A stretch of 63,320 nucleotides of DNA from Desulfosporosinus lacus DSM 15449 (GCF_900129935.1 NZ_FQXJ01000024.1:1-63320); one strand, 5' to 3'; shown: positions 35,662-45,630, counted from the stretch's first letter. Notes: generated by a model not told the origin, from the letters alone. Numbers and translations: made by a program.

Positions 35662-37119
35662 TCACATTCTTGAACACTCGAACCAAAAGGAAGTTAAACC
35701 GTTTTCACAATCTACACCATATTGCATGTTATGAGCCGTCAAGAATGTGCTGACGATTGAAAGGCCGATCCCAGTCCCCTTTTTTCGTCCGCCTTGATGT
35801 TGACTACGCTGATATCTTTCCCAGATGATTGAGCGGTCTTCTTCCGGGATAGGTTCACCGGGATTGATAACGGATACCCGGATCTTGCTGTTCAGGTTCT
35901 CAATCACTACGGAAATTATTCCTTCGTCTGCAGTATGATTGATGGCGTTATTCATCAGATTCCTCATCACCTGACAGATTTTCATCGCGTCTACCTGAAC
36001 AGGAATGTCATTCCGCGTGCTTTCCAATCTGATCGTAATTCCATATTCGGCAGTGCTCTGTTCACAATTAGCTATCTCCGACTCCACAATCTCATACAGA
36101 TTGTACCAATCCTTTTTTAGCTGGATATACCCTGCCTGCAGCTGAGAGTAGTCCATGATGTCGCTGACCATCTCGCTCATTCGACCGGCTTCCTGAATAA
36201 TCAGGTTAAGGTTCTCATTGCGCTTTTCATCCTCTCTCCAGTTGATATCCCGCACCATTTCGGCATATCCCCTGATCAGGGCCAGAGGTGAGCGCAGCTC
36301 ATGGGACACGTTGGCGATGACCTCTTTACGAAGAATGTCCACTCGTTGGAGGGCCTGACTAAGCTCTTCTACTGAATCAGATAATTGCCCAAGTTCATCG
36401 TTTAGGGATAGCCCCGGTGTTGCCGTTAGTTCGCCCTTGGCAAGTTTGTCTACAGTGCCCTTGATAATTCGAATTGGCTTAACGAAGCGTCGAGATAATA
36501 AGGCGGCAACCATAGCTGCAGCAAGTGTAAGGATGATACTCAACATCACCAGCTGATTGCGATTGATCTGAAGCACGGTGTGCAGCTGATCCAAGGAATG
36601 ATATAAAACAACCGATGCTTGTCGGTTGCCGTAGGACACTGGAATTCCAATTTCCAGCGCTATCGGCTCGGTATTATAGCGCACAATTTTATGATAAGAT
36701 TTTCCCAGCAAAATCTGCTGATATTCCTGGCTCTCTTTTAAATACTTGATAAAACCGGACATATCTGCCATGGATTGTGTATCCAATTTATGCCCCGCAC
36801 TGTAAAGGGAGATTAACTTTCCGTCACCGTCAATCACCATCATCTTGCCGTTAGTGGCTTTGCTTAGTGATAGTATCATTTGCTCATTATTGGCGAGATC
36901 TTTTATTTTCAATTCTTCCATAATAGGCTCCAACCGACTCTCCACCTCAGATACAGTGGCGTTTACATAGTTCTGCTGAAACAAAAATATTTGCACAACC
37001 CACATAAAAGCGACGCTAAGCACCACCAAGACCATCATAATTAACCACAAACGCACTACAATTTTGGAGCGGAAGGGCGATCTTTTACGGATTTTACTTA
37101 TATTCAAATTTATACCCAA
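35662..37119 (-). CDS. sensor histidine kinase with HAMP domain
   Basis: A 485-residue membrane kinase with two membrane segments (about 22-42 and 190-210) flanking an extracellular sensor region. A HAMP linker (RRFVKPIRIIKGTVDKLAKGELTA), a HisKA helix with HELRSPLALIRGYAEM, and HATPase motifs NLMNNAINHTADEG and GTGIGLSIVSTFL follow. It phosphorylates the OmpR-type regulator encoded just upstream, overlapping it by 26 bp. The signal is unknown. Confidence 0.93.
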   Translation of the reverse strand: MGINLNISKIRKRSPFRSKIVVRLWLIMMVLVVLSVAFMWVVQIFLFQQNYVNATVSEVESRLEPIMEELKIKDLANNEQMILSLSKATNGKMMVIDGDGKLISLYSAGHKLDTQSMADMSGFIKYLKESQEYQQILLGKSYHKIVRYNTEPIALEIGIPVSYGNRQASVVLYHSLDQLHTVLQINRNQLVMLSIILTLAAAMVAALLSRRFVKPIRIIKGTVDKLAKGELTATPGLSLNDELGQLSDSVEELSQALQRVDILRKEVIANVSHELRSPLALIRGYAEMVRDINWREDEKRNENLNLIIQEAGRMSEMVSDIMDYSQLQAGYIQLKKDWYNLYEIVESEIANCEQSTAEYGITIRLESTRNDIPVQVDAMKICQVMRNLMNNAINHTADEGIISVVIENLNSKIRVSVINPGEPIPEEDRSIIWERYQRSQHQGGRKKGTGIGLSIVSTFLTAHNMQYGVDCENGLTSFWFECSRM

Positions 37120-37762
37120 CCCCCCAGACGGTTTGAATAGTTTTCCGGTAATCTCCTAAGTGCTCCCGAAGTGATTTGATATGGGTATCTACCGTACGGA
37201 CATCACCATAGTAGTCATATCCCCAGACATTATTCAGCAGCTGGTCCCGTCTGAGGACAAGTCGTTCATTCTGTACGAGATATAAGAGTAGATCAAACTC
37301 TTTGGGTGGCAAGTTCAATACCTTTTCACCGGCGGTTATTACTCTTGATCCGGGAGAGATACAAAGCTCTCCAAAAACAAGCTTATCACTTGTCTTACTG
37401 CCGCTGCGCTTGAGTACTGCGCCGATACGGGCCATCAGCTCCCTTGGACTAAATGGCTTAGCTAAATAGTCGTCTGCCCCCAGGTTAAAGCCCAATAATT
37501 TGTCGTATTCCTCGCTGCGGGAAGTCAGCATAATAATCGGAACCTGGCTCTCCTTGCGTATTTCCCCCAAAGTTTCAAAACCGTCGAGCCCTGGCATCAT
37601 GACATCCAGCACCACGATATCAAACTGTGTGCTATTTACTTTTCCGATGGCTGTTTTGCCGTTTTCGGCCTCCTCGCATCGGAATCCGTCAAGTTCGGCA
37701 TAGGTGAGCACCAGCTTTCGAAGATGTATATCATCATCGACAATTAGTAATTTTGGAATCAC
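37094..37762 (-). CDS. OmpR-family response regulator
   Basis: A 222-residue regulator. The receiver domain holds LLIVDDDIHLRKL, IVVLDVMMPGLDGFE (phosphorylated D) and IIMLTSRSEEYDKLLGFNLGADDYLAKPFSPRELMARI. The C-terminal winged helix ends in VWGYDYYGDVRTVDTHIKSLREHLGD. AGAAGGG before the GTG at 37762 sets the start, 17 codons inside the longest frame. Candidate targets are the 11-bp-phased TTGTGAGAAA repeats at 44255, 45877 and 51555. Confidence 0.93.
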   Translation of the reverse strand: MIPKLLIVDDDIHLRKLVLTYAELDGFRCEEAENGKTAIGKVNSTQFDIVVLDVMMPGLDGFETLGEIRKESQVPIIMLTSRSEEYDKLLGFNLGADDYLAKPFSPRELMARIGAVLKRSGSKTSDKLVFGELCISPGSRVITAGEKVLNLPPKEFDLLLYLVQNERLVLRRDQLLNNVWGYDYYGDVRTVDTHIKSLREHLGDYRKTIQTVWGVGYKFEYK

Positions 37763-37809
37763 GATCCCTTCTTTCTCTAAATTAAGATACCATTTTGCTG
37801 AAGGATCGG

Positions 37810-39189
37810 TCAAATGCCCATTCCCTTCGTGCGCTGCACAACAATCGCGGCCACGCCTTCAACCGGGCAAACTTTTTCACAAGTACCGCAGCCTACACAC
37901 TTATCGGCTATAACCATTGGCGGGTTATGTTCATCGCCTTCGATTGCCTGAACCGGACATTGCTCGCCGCATATAATACACTGTTTATTATCAACCCAGG
38001 CAATGCAACGCTCTTGATCAAGTACAGCTGTACCCATCTGAATTTTTTCCAAAGGTACTTTAGCAATCGCCCCTGTTGGGCATACTTCCTGGCAATTAAA
38101 GCATAAAACACAGTTGGCCTGGCGAGGGATGATATAAGGTGTTTCGTAACTTTCAAAGCCGTAAGTAAGAGGCATCGCCTGCAGCGCGTTGTTAGAACAT
38201 GCCTTAATGCACCTGCCGCAACGGTTGCATACAGCTGTGAAATCCGCTTCCTGAAGGGCCCCTGGCGGACGCAATACGTTTTTTGCTGTCGCCCCGACGC
38301 TTTTCCATAAAGCCACGGCTGCAGCAACAGCGACTGTGATTTTAATAAACTGGCGACGCGAAGGATTATTCTGTACCTCTGCATTACCGGCGGCGACCTC
38401 CTTCTCAGTTTTGGAGCTTTTACCGAATAGCGGGAGCCAGTGAACTGCTTTTGTCGGGCAAACCATTTGACAGTCTCCACAGACCAAACAGCCTTCTTTC
38501 GCCGCCCCAATATCAAGCGGCGCCGCATCTACGGAACATATGTTAGCGCATTTAGAGCACCGAATGCAGTTACCGTCAACCTGATAACGGAATAAGCGCA
38601 GCTTTGCCACTAACGACAGCAGTATTCCTGTGGGACATAATACACTGCACCACAGCCGGGAGGACAATAAAGTACCGACAATAATGACAATGAGCACCCA
38701 GGGAACTGCTCCTTGTAAGCTTCGCACGATCTCATGGCTGAATAGTCCAAACGGAGTTAAAAAGAGTACCCAGTTTGAGCCCAAAACAAAGATCACTGCT
38801 AAAAACAGGAACCAAACGTAGCGCACAGGCTGTGAGCGGTGTAATATATTTATCCTAATTTTATTAATTACCCTGTTTTTAAATACAGCCCTGCTTATTT
38901 TGTCAACAAGCATTAATAAAGCACCAAAGGGGCAAAGCCAGCCGCAAAACACCCGCCCCACTAGAAGAGTTGCAACCAGTGTCAGCAGCGGCAACCATGC
39001 CCATACCGGTACGCTGTGCTGCCAGCGCAAATAACTGATCAACACCCAGGGGTCAAGCCGAGAAAACCATTCTAAGACCTCTGCCTGCCACTCAAGCGGG
39101 TAAACCAAAGCGGTAAAAAGATAAACAAAAAAAGTGAGCGATATGCCTTGCAACGCATACCGCAAGCACTGTACCAATTTAAATTTCAT
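37810..39189 (-). CDS. polyferredoxin, NapH/NapG-like fusion
   Basis: A 459-residue iron-sulfur membrane protein. About five N-terminal helices include WLCPFGALLMLVDKI and LCPTGILLSLVAKL, as in NapH/NosR-type proteins. Then come 4Fe-4S motifs CIRCSKCANICSVDA and CLVCGDCQMVCP. At about 268-290 PSRRQFIKITVAVAAAVALW looks like an internal twin-arginine signal and anchor, followed by more clusters (CNRCGRCIKAC, CVLCFNCQEVCP, CGTCEKVCP). This looks like a NapH-type half fused to a NapG-type half. It would pass electrons from quinol across the membrane. AGAAGGTGT precedes the ATG. Confidence 0.85.
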   Translation of the reverse strand: MKFKLVQCLRYALQGISLTFFVYLFTALVYPLEWQAEVLEWFSRLDPWVLISYLRWQHSVPVWAWLPLLTLVATLLVGRVFCGWLCPFGALLMLVDKISRAVFKNRVINKIRINILHRSQPVRYVWFLFLAVIFVLGSNWVLFLTPFGLFSHEIVRSLQGAVPWVLIVIIVGTLLSSRLWCSVLCPTGILLSLVAKLRLFRYQVDGNCIRCSKCANICSVDAAPLDIGAAKEGCLVCGDCQMVCPTKAVHWLPLFGKSSKTEKEVAAGNAEVQNNPSRRQFIKITVAVAAAVALWKSVGATAKNVLRPPGALQEADFTAVCNRCGRCIKACSNNALQAMPLTYGFESYETPYIIPRQANCVLCFNCQEVCPTGAIAKVPLEKIQMGTAVLDQERCIAWVDNKQCIICGEQCPVQAIEGDEHNPPMVIADKCVGCGTCEKVCPVEGVAAIVVQRTKGMGI

Positions 39190-39193
39190 GTAT

Positions 39194-40159
39194 TTACACC
39201 TTCTGAACAGTAATCTTCTGTGTATCTATTTCTCCTACACCTAACTTAGCTGCCGCTGTTATATAGGCAATTTCCTCCGGTTTTAAGCCGAATAAATTCG
39301 CTCCATAAGCATCCAACGCCACGGGATCAACTCCAAAGACAACCTGGTTCCATTCCTTAATTGTTCCCGGTCCCATTGGTCCTCTGTCTGTAATACCTTT
39401 GATAGCATCCAGTATGGTAAGATCTGGCTTGCGATAAGCCGTGAGTTCAGCAATACATTGATGAAGATCTGTGCGATGGAAATATTGGCGGTCTTGCACC
39501 AGACCCATCATCCCTTTTAAGCCCATCGTAACTTTAGTCATCGCGTGATGTTTCAGAATGGGGAAATTTATTAGAACGTCAGCATCTAAGACATCTTTGG
39601 AAAACATGACTTTTTTCAGGGTCACTCCGCCTGTGTCAACCTCTGTAAAATCGTTTTGTTTTCCAATATCAAAAGCCTTGCCACCCGCTTTTTCAACTGC
39701 ATCTTTTATCCCGCTGAGAACAAGACATTGGGGACCGCCAAACGGAAAATCGATAACTTTTACTTCCTTAGCACCTGCCGTCAGACACTGTTTGACCAAT
39801 GCAGCAAGCAAAAGGGGATTGGTAGTAATTGCATCCGCTCCCGGTCTTTTGGGAACACTGTAATTCGGCTTAATAACTACGGAAGATCCCTTCTTCACAA
39901 GCAGTCCAATTCCACCAAGAGCGCTTAACCCCTTTTCGATAAGGGAATCAGGATCAGTACCTTGCGCTATAACAAGTTTCTTGCTGTCATACACACTTGC
40001 TGTTACAGGTTTCGTTTTATTGCCTGCGGCATCCCCGCTGGCCCCCCCATTATTCCCATTTGTCTCACCACTATTCCCCAGAGTTTTTACACCGCATCCC
40101 GCTAAGCTCAAAGATAATAGTCCTGCTCCCAAACCTCCAATAAACTTTCTCCTATCCAT
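39194..40159 (-). CDS. DUF362 protein, exported
   Basis: A 321-residue protein with a twin-arginine-like, lipobox-bearing signal (MDRRKFIGGLGAGLLSLSLAGC). The DUF362 body includes VVIKPNYSVPKRPGADAITTNPLLLAALVK, INFPILKHHAMTKVTMGLKGMMGLVQDRQYFH and VDPVALDAYGANLFG. DUF362 proteins frequently accompany ferredoxins, and some bind iron-sulfur clusters; their reaction is unknown. It ends four bases before the polyferredoxin ATG region and probably forms a unit with it. Confidence 0.9.
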   Translation of the reverse strand: MDRRKFIGGLGAGLLSLSLAGCGVKTLGNSGETNGNNGGASGDAAGNKTKPVTASVYDSKKLVIAQGTDPDSLIEKGLSALGGIGLLVKKGSSVVIKPNYSVPKRPGADAITTNPLLLAALVKQCLTAGAKEVKVIDFPFGGPQCLVLSGIKDAVEKAGGKAFDIGKQNDFTEVDTGGVTLKKVMFSKDVLDADVLINFPILKHHAMTKVTMGLKGMMGLVQDRQYFHRTDLHQCIAELTAYRKPDLTILDAIKGITDRGPMGPGTIKEWNQVVFGVDPVALDAYGANLFGLKPEEIAYITAAAKLGVGEIDTQKITVQKV

Positions 40160-40329
40160 AGTGAATCATTCTCCTTTCTTTGCTTCACCCCATGATCTAT
40201 CTCTGCGCGGAGCAGTATAATTACACTGGCGCCAAAACCAAGCGGCCAATCCTGCTTTTATGTAAGACGAGTGTTGCATCTAGAGATGTCGAAAAGTAGT
40301 TCACCGATATTTCACTTTTCACATCTTCC

Positions 40330-41388
40330 TTAGTTCCAAAACCACCTAAGGCCATTATAGGTATATTCCATCGCTGCACGACCATCGTGCGAATATCCGT
40401 CCTTAATACGAAATGCGATATTTCCAGATTCTTTACTATCGGACGATATGAAATTTCCACTCGGCATACCAAGCATTCCATTAATCTGTCTTGTGAAATG
40501 TTCGCATTCAAAGTCATCCGTTCCGGTCATCGCATAGATGAAGAAATCGTCCGGGCTGTGACCGGAGGCAGTGACTGCCGCATCGACATCATTGCCCTCA
40601 TAATCCATCGCACCGCTCATCGGCAAGAAATATCGGAATTCATCCAAACAATTCACAAAGGTATACCATGTGGTAACAGATCCCATCGAAAATCCGCCAA
40701 AGGCACGGTGATCTCTGGAATGTTTAATATCCTCCGGCGATGTGCTTTCCGCATAGGTCGAGTAGGTTCCTTCCACAGCAGGAATCAGGTCATTTATCAG
40801 TTCATTGTGATAATTGACCGTCAGAGTATAAAACGCCAACGTGTAGTCTGCACTGTCCTCCGGACTTTCATTATTGTAGGTAGGACATACAATGATAAGC
40901 GGTTCTGCCTTTCCATTCTCAATGGCATGATCAATGACATTCTTAAAGGAATTCGGATGATCCGGAGTGCCAAGGGTCCTTGTTTCATTACTCCACCCGC
41001 CATGCATCAGATAAAATACATTGTACTTATTTTCTTCAGAATACCCATATGGCAGATATACGATTGCCCGTTTTGTAAGCTTCTTACTTTTCTGTTCATA
41101 CGTTATCGATTCATAGGTGGTGTAGGTAAGCTCCGCCAAAGTTCCCTGCTGATCTGCCGCTTGATAATACTCCTCCGGAATATTATCAAGTTCCTGCGGA
41201 ACTGGATGCTTAGTTCCGGTTCCCCTGTTCATGCCGGTTTCTGCCTCCTGTACTGTTTCAATGACTGCATTATCCTGTACATTTGAGACCAAAGTAACAT
41301 CCGATGCATTCCGGCTGCCAAATGCCCCAATTAAACCGATAAGCAACAGCGACACTGCCGCAATTCCGACTATTCTTTTTGATCTCAT
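40330..41388 (-). CDS. esterase D-type alpha/beta hydrolase, exported
   Basis: A 352-residue protein with an N-terminal hydrophobic export segment. The hydrolase fold resembles feruloyl/xylanase-associated esterases: RAIVYLPYGYSEENKYNVFYLMHGGWSNETRT, HRAFGGFSMGSVTTW (nucleophile GFSMG), and GYSHDGRAAMEYTYNGLRWFW with the catalytic H. It should cleave small esters outside the cell. AAGGAGGTG before the ATG at 41388 selects this start over one 17 codons earlier. It starts 16 bases after the stop of the upstream hydrolase gene. Confidence 0.85.
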   Translation of the reverse strand: MRSKRIVGIAAVSLLLIGLIGAFGSRNASDVTLVSNVQDNAVIETVQEAETGMNRGTGTKHPVPQELDNIPEEYYQAADQQGTLAELTYTTYESITYEQKSKKLTKRAIVYLPYGYSEENKYNVFYLMHGGWSNETRTLGTPDHPNSFKNVIDHAIENGKAEPLIIVCPTYNNESPEDSADYTLAFYTLTVNYHNELINDLIPAVEGTYSTYAESTSPEDIKHSRDHRAFGGFSMGSVTTWYTFVNCLDEFRYFLPMSGAMDYEGNDVDAAVTASGHSPDDFFIYAMTGTDDFECEHFTRQINGMLGMPSGNFISSDSKESGNIAFRIKDGYSHDGRAAMEYTYNGLRWFWN

Positions 41389-41404
41389 ACTCCACACCTC
41401 CTTC

Positions 41405-42502
41405 TCAATCCATCTGATTCTCCCAGAATCTGATCGCATGATCTATCCATCCTTCTGCAACCGTCCCTTGGCCAAGTCCGAACCCGTGGGGTAGACCATT
41501 AAAAATCTCAATCTCTGCGTCTGTTCCCTTGGCTTTGATCCGATTAATGCGGCTCTCCATTGTTCGGTAGCTTGCAATACCGTCGCTGGTACCCACACAT
41601 GCGTAGGTCGGCGGTTCATTTCCTTTCACCTCGGAAAGTCCCGTATATTGCATGATGACCGCTCCAGGTCTGGGATACTCCCCTTCTCCAAAGGCTGCTG
41701 TTCCGTATGATCCAAGCCAAGCCGCCATTCGCGCACCTGCAGAGCCTCCCCACAGGGAATACTCCACCGTGTCAACCTCAAGCTCATCCGCATGTTGATG
41801 GATAAATGCAATCCCTCGGGCAAGATCCTCACAGGCCGTCTCTGCTCCCGGTCGGTAAATCAAAGCGAAGGCATTATATCCCTTTTTTGATAATTCCAAG
41901 GCCTGCGGAAAACTGTCATGCATGGCTCCTACATATGCAAAGCCGCCACCGGCATTCACAATGGCAAATTTCTCTCCCAGATTTCCCCGAAAAAAGAAAA
42001 GCCCGGTATTTTTCTTGGCTGGATCAGTGGCTTTTTCTTCATCCGTGTAGATGTCAAAAAAAATCTGTTCCCCCGCCTCTGCTTTGGTTTTCATATAATT
42101 TACAATTTGGACTGTCCGAGATGGATTCACATAGTTGTACCAGGTCAGGATACTGCCGACCTCACTCAGAGTCATACCCTTGTCAATCGTCTTATCGGCA
42201 GGGAAAATCAGTCTCCCATACTCATCAAAGGCAGGATTATCAATGACATCCCATACTTTTGTGTCCGCTGTGTAGCTCATCACTATATTGTCCACTGCTG
42301 CATCTGTGGATCTCTCGGTATCCGCTCTTGCTTCTGTACCGGTTTCTGTCACTGCATCCTGTCCTTCTTTGGCAGTTTCACTGCCTGTTTCTGCTCTCGA
42401 TGAAGAAATCTGCGCATCTGCTGTGTTTCTACCGCATCCTATAAGAAGTACAATGAACAACAAAAAGATTACAAATGCCATTCTGTAATTCCTATATTGC
42501 AT
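41405..42502 (-). CDS. alpha/beta hydrolase lipoprotein
   Basis: A 365-residue lipoprotein (signal AFVIFLLFIVLLIGC). Hydrolase motifs are FAIVNAGGGFAYVG, YSLWGGSAGARMAAWLGSYG (nucleophile GGSAG) and GLPHGFGLGQGTVAEGWIDHA (catalytic H). The group resembles BD-FAE-like esterases acting on acylated carbohydrates. AAGGAG before the ATG at 42502 gives the start. It is between two other esterase genes in one minus-strand unit. Confidence 0.85.
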   Translation of the reverse strand: MQYRNYRMAFVIFLLFIVLLIGCGRNTADAQISSSRAETGSETAKEGQDAVTETGTEARADTERSTDAAVDNIVMSYTADTKVWDVIDNPAFDEYGRLIFPADKTIDKGMTLSEVGSILTWYNYVNPSRTVQIVNYMKTKAEAGEQIFFDIYTDEEKATDPAKKNTGLFFFRGNLGEKFAIVNAGGGFAYVGAMHDSFPQALELSKKGYNAFALIYRPGAETACEDLARGIAFIHQHADELEVDTVEYSLWGGSAGARMAAWLGSYGTAAFGEGEYPRPGAVIMQYTGLSEVKGNEPPTYACVGTSDGIASYRTMESRINRIKAKGTDAEIEIFNGLPHGFGLGQGTVAEGWIDHAIRFWENQMD

Positions 42503-42552
42503 ATTGCCAACTCCTTCAATGTTTTTCCAACAGCCACTCATAATTGTTTCAT

Positions 42553-44142
42553 TTAGTAACTATAATTTGGTTCCAATAGTTTCATAAGGCTTTTATCATG
42601 ATTATGCACCAGCTCAGATTCTGTATCGAGAATCATAGTTGCTCCGTTTTTACGATCATATGCTTCCCATTTCGGTAAGTCCTCTGCACTTGGTGTTCCT
42701 GTTTTTGCAAAATTAATCCATGCCTGACTAACTGTTTTAGCCAGTTTCTGTAGATCGGCATTACCACTTACATTATCAAACACAAATGGAATTTCTGCAC
42801 CATGACTTGATCCACGCGTAGCATCTTCCCACGTAAACACATAGGCATAGACAGGTGCTCCGCCTTGATCTGCCTTATGTGACATAATCTTTAGCATCGG
42901 CAAACGGATAAATGTGTCTACATTTTTCGCTCCGGATGCATTCTCATTAGGATAAGCCTGGGCAAAGGCGTTTTTTTCTTCCTCTGTCATATTAGTGTGA
43001 GCACTGGATGGCACCATCGTTGTCCACTCATTCAAATTGCTTCCTATAAGAAGAGGGATATCTTTTCCTGCATCAGCAAAGCCGTCTTTTGTTACAGGAT
43101 TGGTCGGCATATAATCTCCATCAATAACTGGTCCCCATTCCATGGCATAATCATTGGTAAAAGCAGCAGGGATTTTATAGGTATTGGCCGTATCCTGCAA
43201 TGCTTTGGTAGAAGCTTCCTGCAAAGCACTGTTAGAAACATTCTGGAGTTTTTCAAGGTTATCCGGTGTAATACCAAGATTTTTTAAAATATGCTCTGTT
43301 AATGTTTGACTTTCTTCCTTTGTGGAGAATGTAACACCCATGGTTTCTGTTGCTCCACTTTCTACGATTCCTTTTTGGAAAAGTCCCTTTGCATAGGGGC
43401 TGGTCATCAGAGAAAGCACTTTCGCACCACCACCTGACTGACCGAAAACAGTAACGTTACTCGGATCACCTCCAAACGCTACAATATTATCCTGAATCCA
43501 TTTTAATGCTGCCACAATATCTGTAGTTCCTACGTTGCCAGAGTATTTATACTTCTCACCATAAGCAGAAAGATCCATATGACCAAATACGTTCAAACGA
43601 TGATTCACAGATACAACCACAACATCTCCACTTTGGCTTAGATTCTTTCCATCATTCATAGCATTATTGGCTGTTCCTATAGAAAAGCCACCGCCATGCA
43701 ACCAAACCATAACTGGGCGTTTCTTGCCATCGCCTGTTCCGGGAGTCCAGATATTCAGATTCTGACAATTATTATTTGTCCCAGTCTCATTATTATTGAT
43801 TGGCATTCCAAGAATGGCACCCTGTGGTGACATTGCACCATAAGCGTCTGCCTTACGAACGCCATCCCAAGGTTTAACTTCACCTGCAGGGACAAATCGC
43901 TCTGTTGCCTCTGCATAAGGAACTCCAAGATAAGTATAAATACCATTATTATTTGTTCCCTGTAGAAGGCCCGCTGTTGTTTTTACAACCCCATCTGTTT
44001 GTGACGCTGCTGTATCCACGGTTTCTTTGTTTACTGGGTTAGATGGTATTGGCTGATTTTCTGTGGAATTTCTGCAACCTGCCAAGAGGCTGGCAGAAAT
44101 CACCATAACCATGACTATATTTAATAACTTTGTCTTCTTCAT
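42553..44142 (-). CDS. type B carboxylesterase lipoprotein
   Basis: A 529-residue protein of the carboxylesterase/para-nitrobenzyl esterase family, exported as a lipoprotein (SASLLAGC). IYTYLGVPYAEATERFVPAGEVKPWDGVR, CQNLNIWTP, RPVMVWLHGGGFSIGTA and VTVFGQSGGGAKVLSLM (nucleophile in GQSGG) match the family; GSSHGAEIPFVFDN carries the His. The nucleophile box GQSGG differs from the usual GESAG. AAAGGAG marks the ATG at 44142. It heads the three-esterase unit and follows an OmpR-type repeat. Confidence 0.9.
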   Translation of the reverse strand: MKKTKLLNIVMVMVISASLLAGCRNSTENQPIPSNPVNKETVDTAASQTDGVVKTTAGLLQGTNNNGIYTYLGVPYAEATERFVPAGEVKPWDGVRKADAYGAMSPQGAILGMPINNNETGTNNNCQNLNIWTPGTGDGKKRPVMVWLHGGGFSIGTANNAMNDGKNLSQSGDVVVVSVNHRLNVFGHMDLSAYGEKYKYSGNVGTTDIVAALKWIQDNIVAFGGDPSNVTVFGQSGGGAKVLSLMTSPYAKGLFQKGIVESGATETMGVTFSTKEESQTLTEHILKNLGITPDNLEKLQNVSNSALQEASTKALQDTANTYKIPAAFTNDYAMEWGPVIDGDYMPTNPVTKDGFADAGKDIPLLIGSNLNEWTTMVPSSAHTNMTEEEKNAFAQAYPNENASGAKNVDTFIRLPMLKIMSHKADQGGAPVYAYVFTWEDATRGSSHGAEIPFVFDNVSGNADLQKLAKTVSQAWINFAKTGTPSAEDLPKWEAYDRKNGATMILDTESELVHNHDKSLMKLLEPNYSY

Positions 44143-44254
44143 ATAAATCTCCTTTTTATTCAAACTCTACTTCCTGCCAGTAAAAATCGTTTCATACAAC
44201 ACCTCCATGGTTTTTAATAATAGCTTTTCTTAACCTAGTTAAACATAAGGGGCA

Positions 44255-44276
44255 ATTGTGAGAAATTTGTGAGAAA
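44255..44276 (-). promoter_or_regulatory. 11-bp-phased direct repeat, OmpR-type site (copy 1)
   Basis: ATTGTGAGAAA and TTTGTGAGAAA lie back to back with an 11-bp period, the spacing used by OmpR/PhoB-family dimers. About 200 bp around it is closely repeated upstream of the DUF362 gene at 51,500, down to the TAATAATAG stretch before the ribosome site. Confidence 0.6.
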
Positions 44277-44394
44277 ACAATGAGGAAAGAATAAGACTTA
44301 AGCATCTGGGATGTGTTCCTTTAATTTGGGTTCTAAAAAGGGCATAATAATGGCGGGTACCCTTTCGTCAGAAAACACACCCGCTCCTGGCTAG

Positions 44395-44470
44395 TTTATG
44401 CATGTTAATCCCACCATGAAGAAAAAGGAAGGTGTAGATCTGAATTGAATAGGACCGTCTCCCCGTCAAT
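44395..44470 (-). pseudogene. MBL-fold protein C-terminal relic
   Basis: The minus frame reads ETVLFNSDLHLPFSSWWD, matching ETVLLDSDLHIPSSAWWN at the C-terminus of the intact MBL protein at 32252-33415, then a stop. Nothing upstream of it is preserved. Confidence 0.7.
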
Positions 44471-44613
44471 AGGAAGTGAGGTAGACCTGGCGGAAAAACA
44501 GTAAAATATTAAGTAAGAATACGAAAGAGTTAGCTATTGTGCGGCCTTTTATGCCTATTATCGGGTTGGGCCCATGGCTATCCTACAGCTGCATCGTGTC
44601 CAATCACGTTGTT

Positions 44614-45630
44614 TTATTTCTCGGTTGGCAGCTGGCTGTATTTCTCTTCCGAAATGCGGTCGAACCATTCTACGCCGCTTCGCTCCGGATTTGTATTGAC
44701 GGCGATATGGGCGAAACTCGTATCTGCACTGCCACCATGCCAATGCTTCAGACCGGGAGGGCAAAACGCCACATCGCCCGGATAGAGAACTTCTACTGGC
44801 CGGCCCATAATTTGATGATAACCAATTCCATCCGTAGCGATTAGGATTTGACCGCCCACATGGGTATGCCAGTTATTGATGACACCCGGTTCAAACACAA
44901 CATAGTGCAAGCCTGGCGCACCGGCAACATTTTCGCCAATAATAGAAGAGAGATACACTGGACCGCTGAAGGTATCCATGGTCATCGACTGCTCACCACG
45001 CTGAAACATGAACTTGTTGTCAGCAGTGACCTTGCGTCCCGCATATTCTTTGGCATCCAAATTGGCGTAATACTCGTCGGTAACCGGCTCCTCGCTGCCT
45101 TTTCCACCGGAATAGCCGACATCATAGATCACCATTTGCGAGAACCAGCTGTCAGGTGTGGCCCCGTGCCAGTGGTTCACTCCGGGCGCACACTCAATCA
45201 CATCGCCCTCACGGATGATTTGCGCGGCCTTGCCTTCTTCCTGATAATAGCCTACGCCTCCGGTAACCAAAATCACCATTCCGCCGTGGCTGTGCCAGTT
45301 GCTTCTGGCTCCCGGCTCAAATGTCACGTTATTGGTTTGCGGAAAGTTGTACTCCTCATCATTGTTGATTAGGGGCGCTATGTATGCTATTCCTGTAAAT
45401 GCACCGGGAAAGTTAATGGCGCTTCCCATTGGAAAGGTGAGGCCATCACTCGTCTTCACAACACCACTGACAGAAATCAATTCTTTATTGTCTTCCAGCG
45501 TGCTTGCGCCGGTATTTGCGCTTTGCTCCGCACTAACCGTAGGTGCATCAGATGCCTGGCCGCCACTGCTTCCGCATGCGGAAAGCGTCAGGCTAAGCAG
45601 GATGGCCAAAATAGTTGCAGCTTTTCTCAT
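44614..45630 (-). CDS. bicupin lipoprotein
   Basis: A 338-residue lipoprotein (signal ending LTLSAC). It holds two cupin domains: FEPGARSNWHSHGGMVILVTGG with a later CAPGVNHWHGA at about 100-160, and FEPGVINNWHTHVGGQILIATDG with CPPGLKHWHGG at about 245-310. Each has the HxH and late H that bind a metal. Close relatives are annotated as cupin or carboxymuconolactone-decarboxylase-associated proteins; reaction unknown. GAGGAG marks the ATG. An OmpR-type repeat lies 250 bp upstream. Confidence 0.9.
   Translation of the reverse strand: MRKAATILAILLSLTLSACGSSGGQASDAPTVSAEQSANTGASTLEDNKELISVSGVVKTSDGLTFPMGSAINFPGAFTGIAYIAPLINNDEEYNFPQTNNVTFEPGARSNWHSHGGMVILVTGGVGYYQEEGKAAQIIREGDVIECAPGVNHWHGATPDSWFSQMVIYDVGYSGGKGSEEPVTDEYYANLDAKEYAGRKVTADNKFMFQRGEQSMTMDTFSGPVYLSSIIGENVAGAPGLHYVVFEPGVINNWHTHVGGQILIATDGIGYHQIMGRPVEVLYPGDVAFCPPGLKHWHGGSADTSFAHIAVNTNPERSGVEWFDRISEEKYSQLPTEK

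Noticed and set aside
40221-40517. 98-residue minus ORF at the end of the esterase gene
   Set aside because: More than half is an out-of-frame shadow of the esterase; the unique tail has no features.
40387-41286. 299-residue plus-strand ORF opposite the esterase gene
   Set aside because: It is antisense to a clear hydrolase with catalytic motifs; its composition is that of a reverse-complement shadow.
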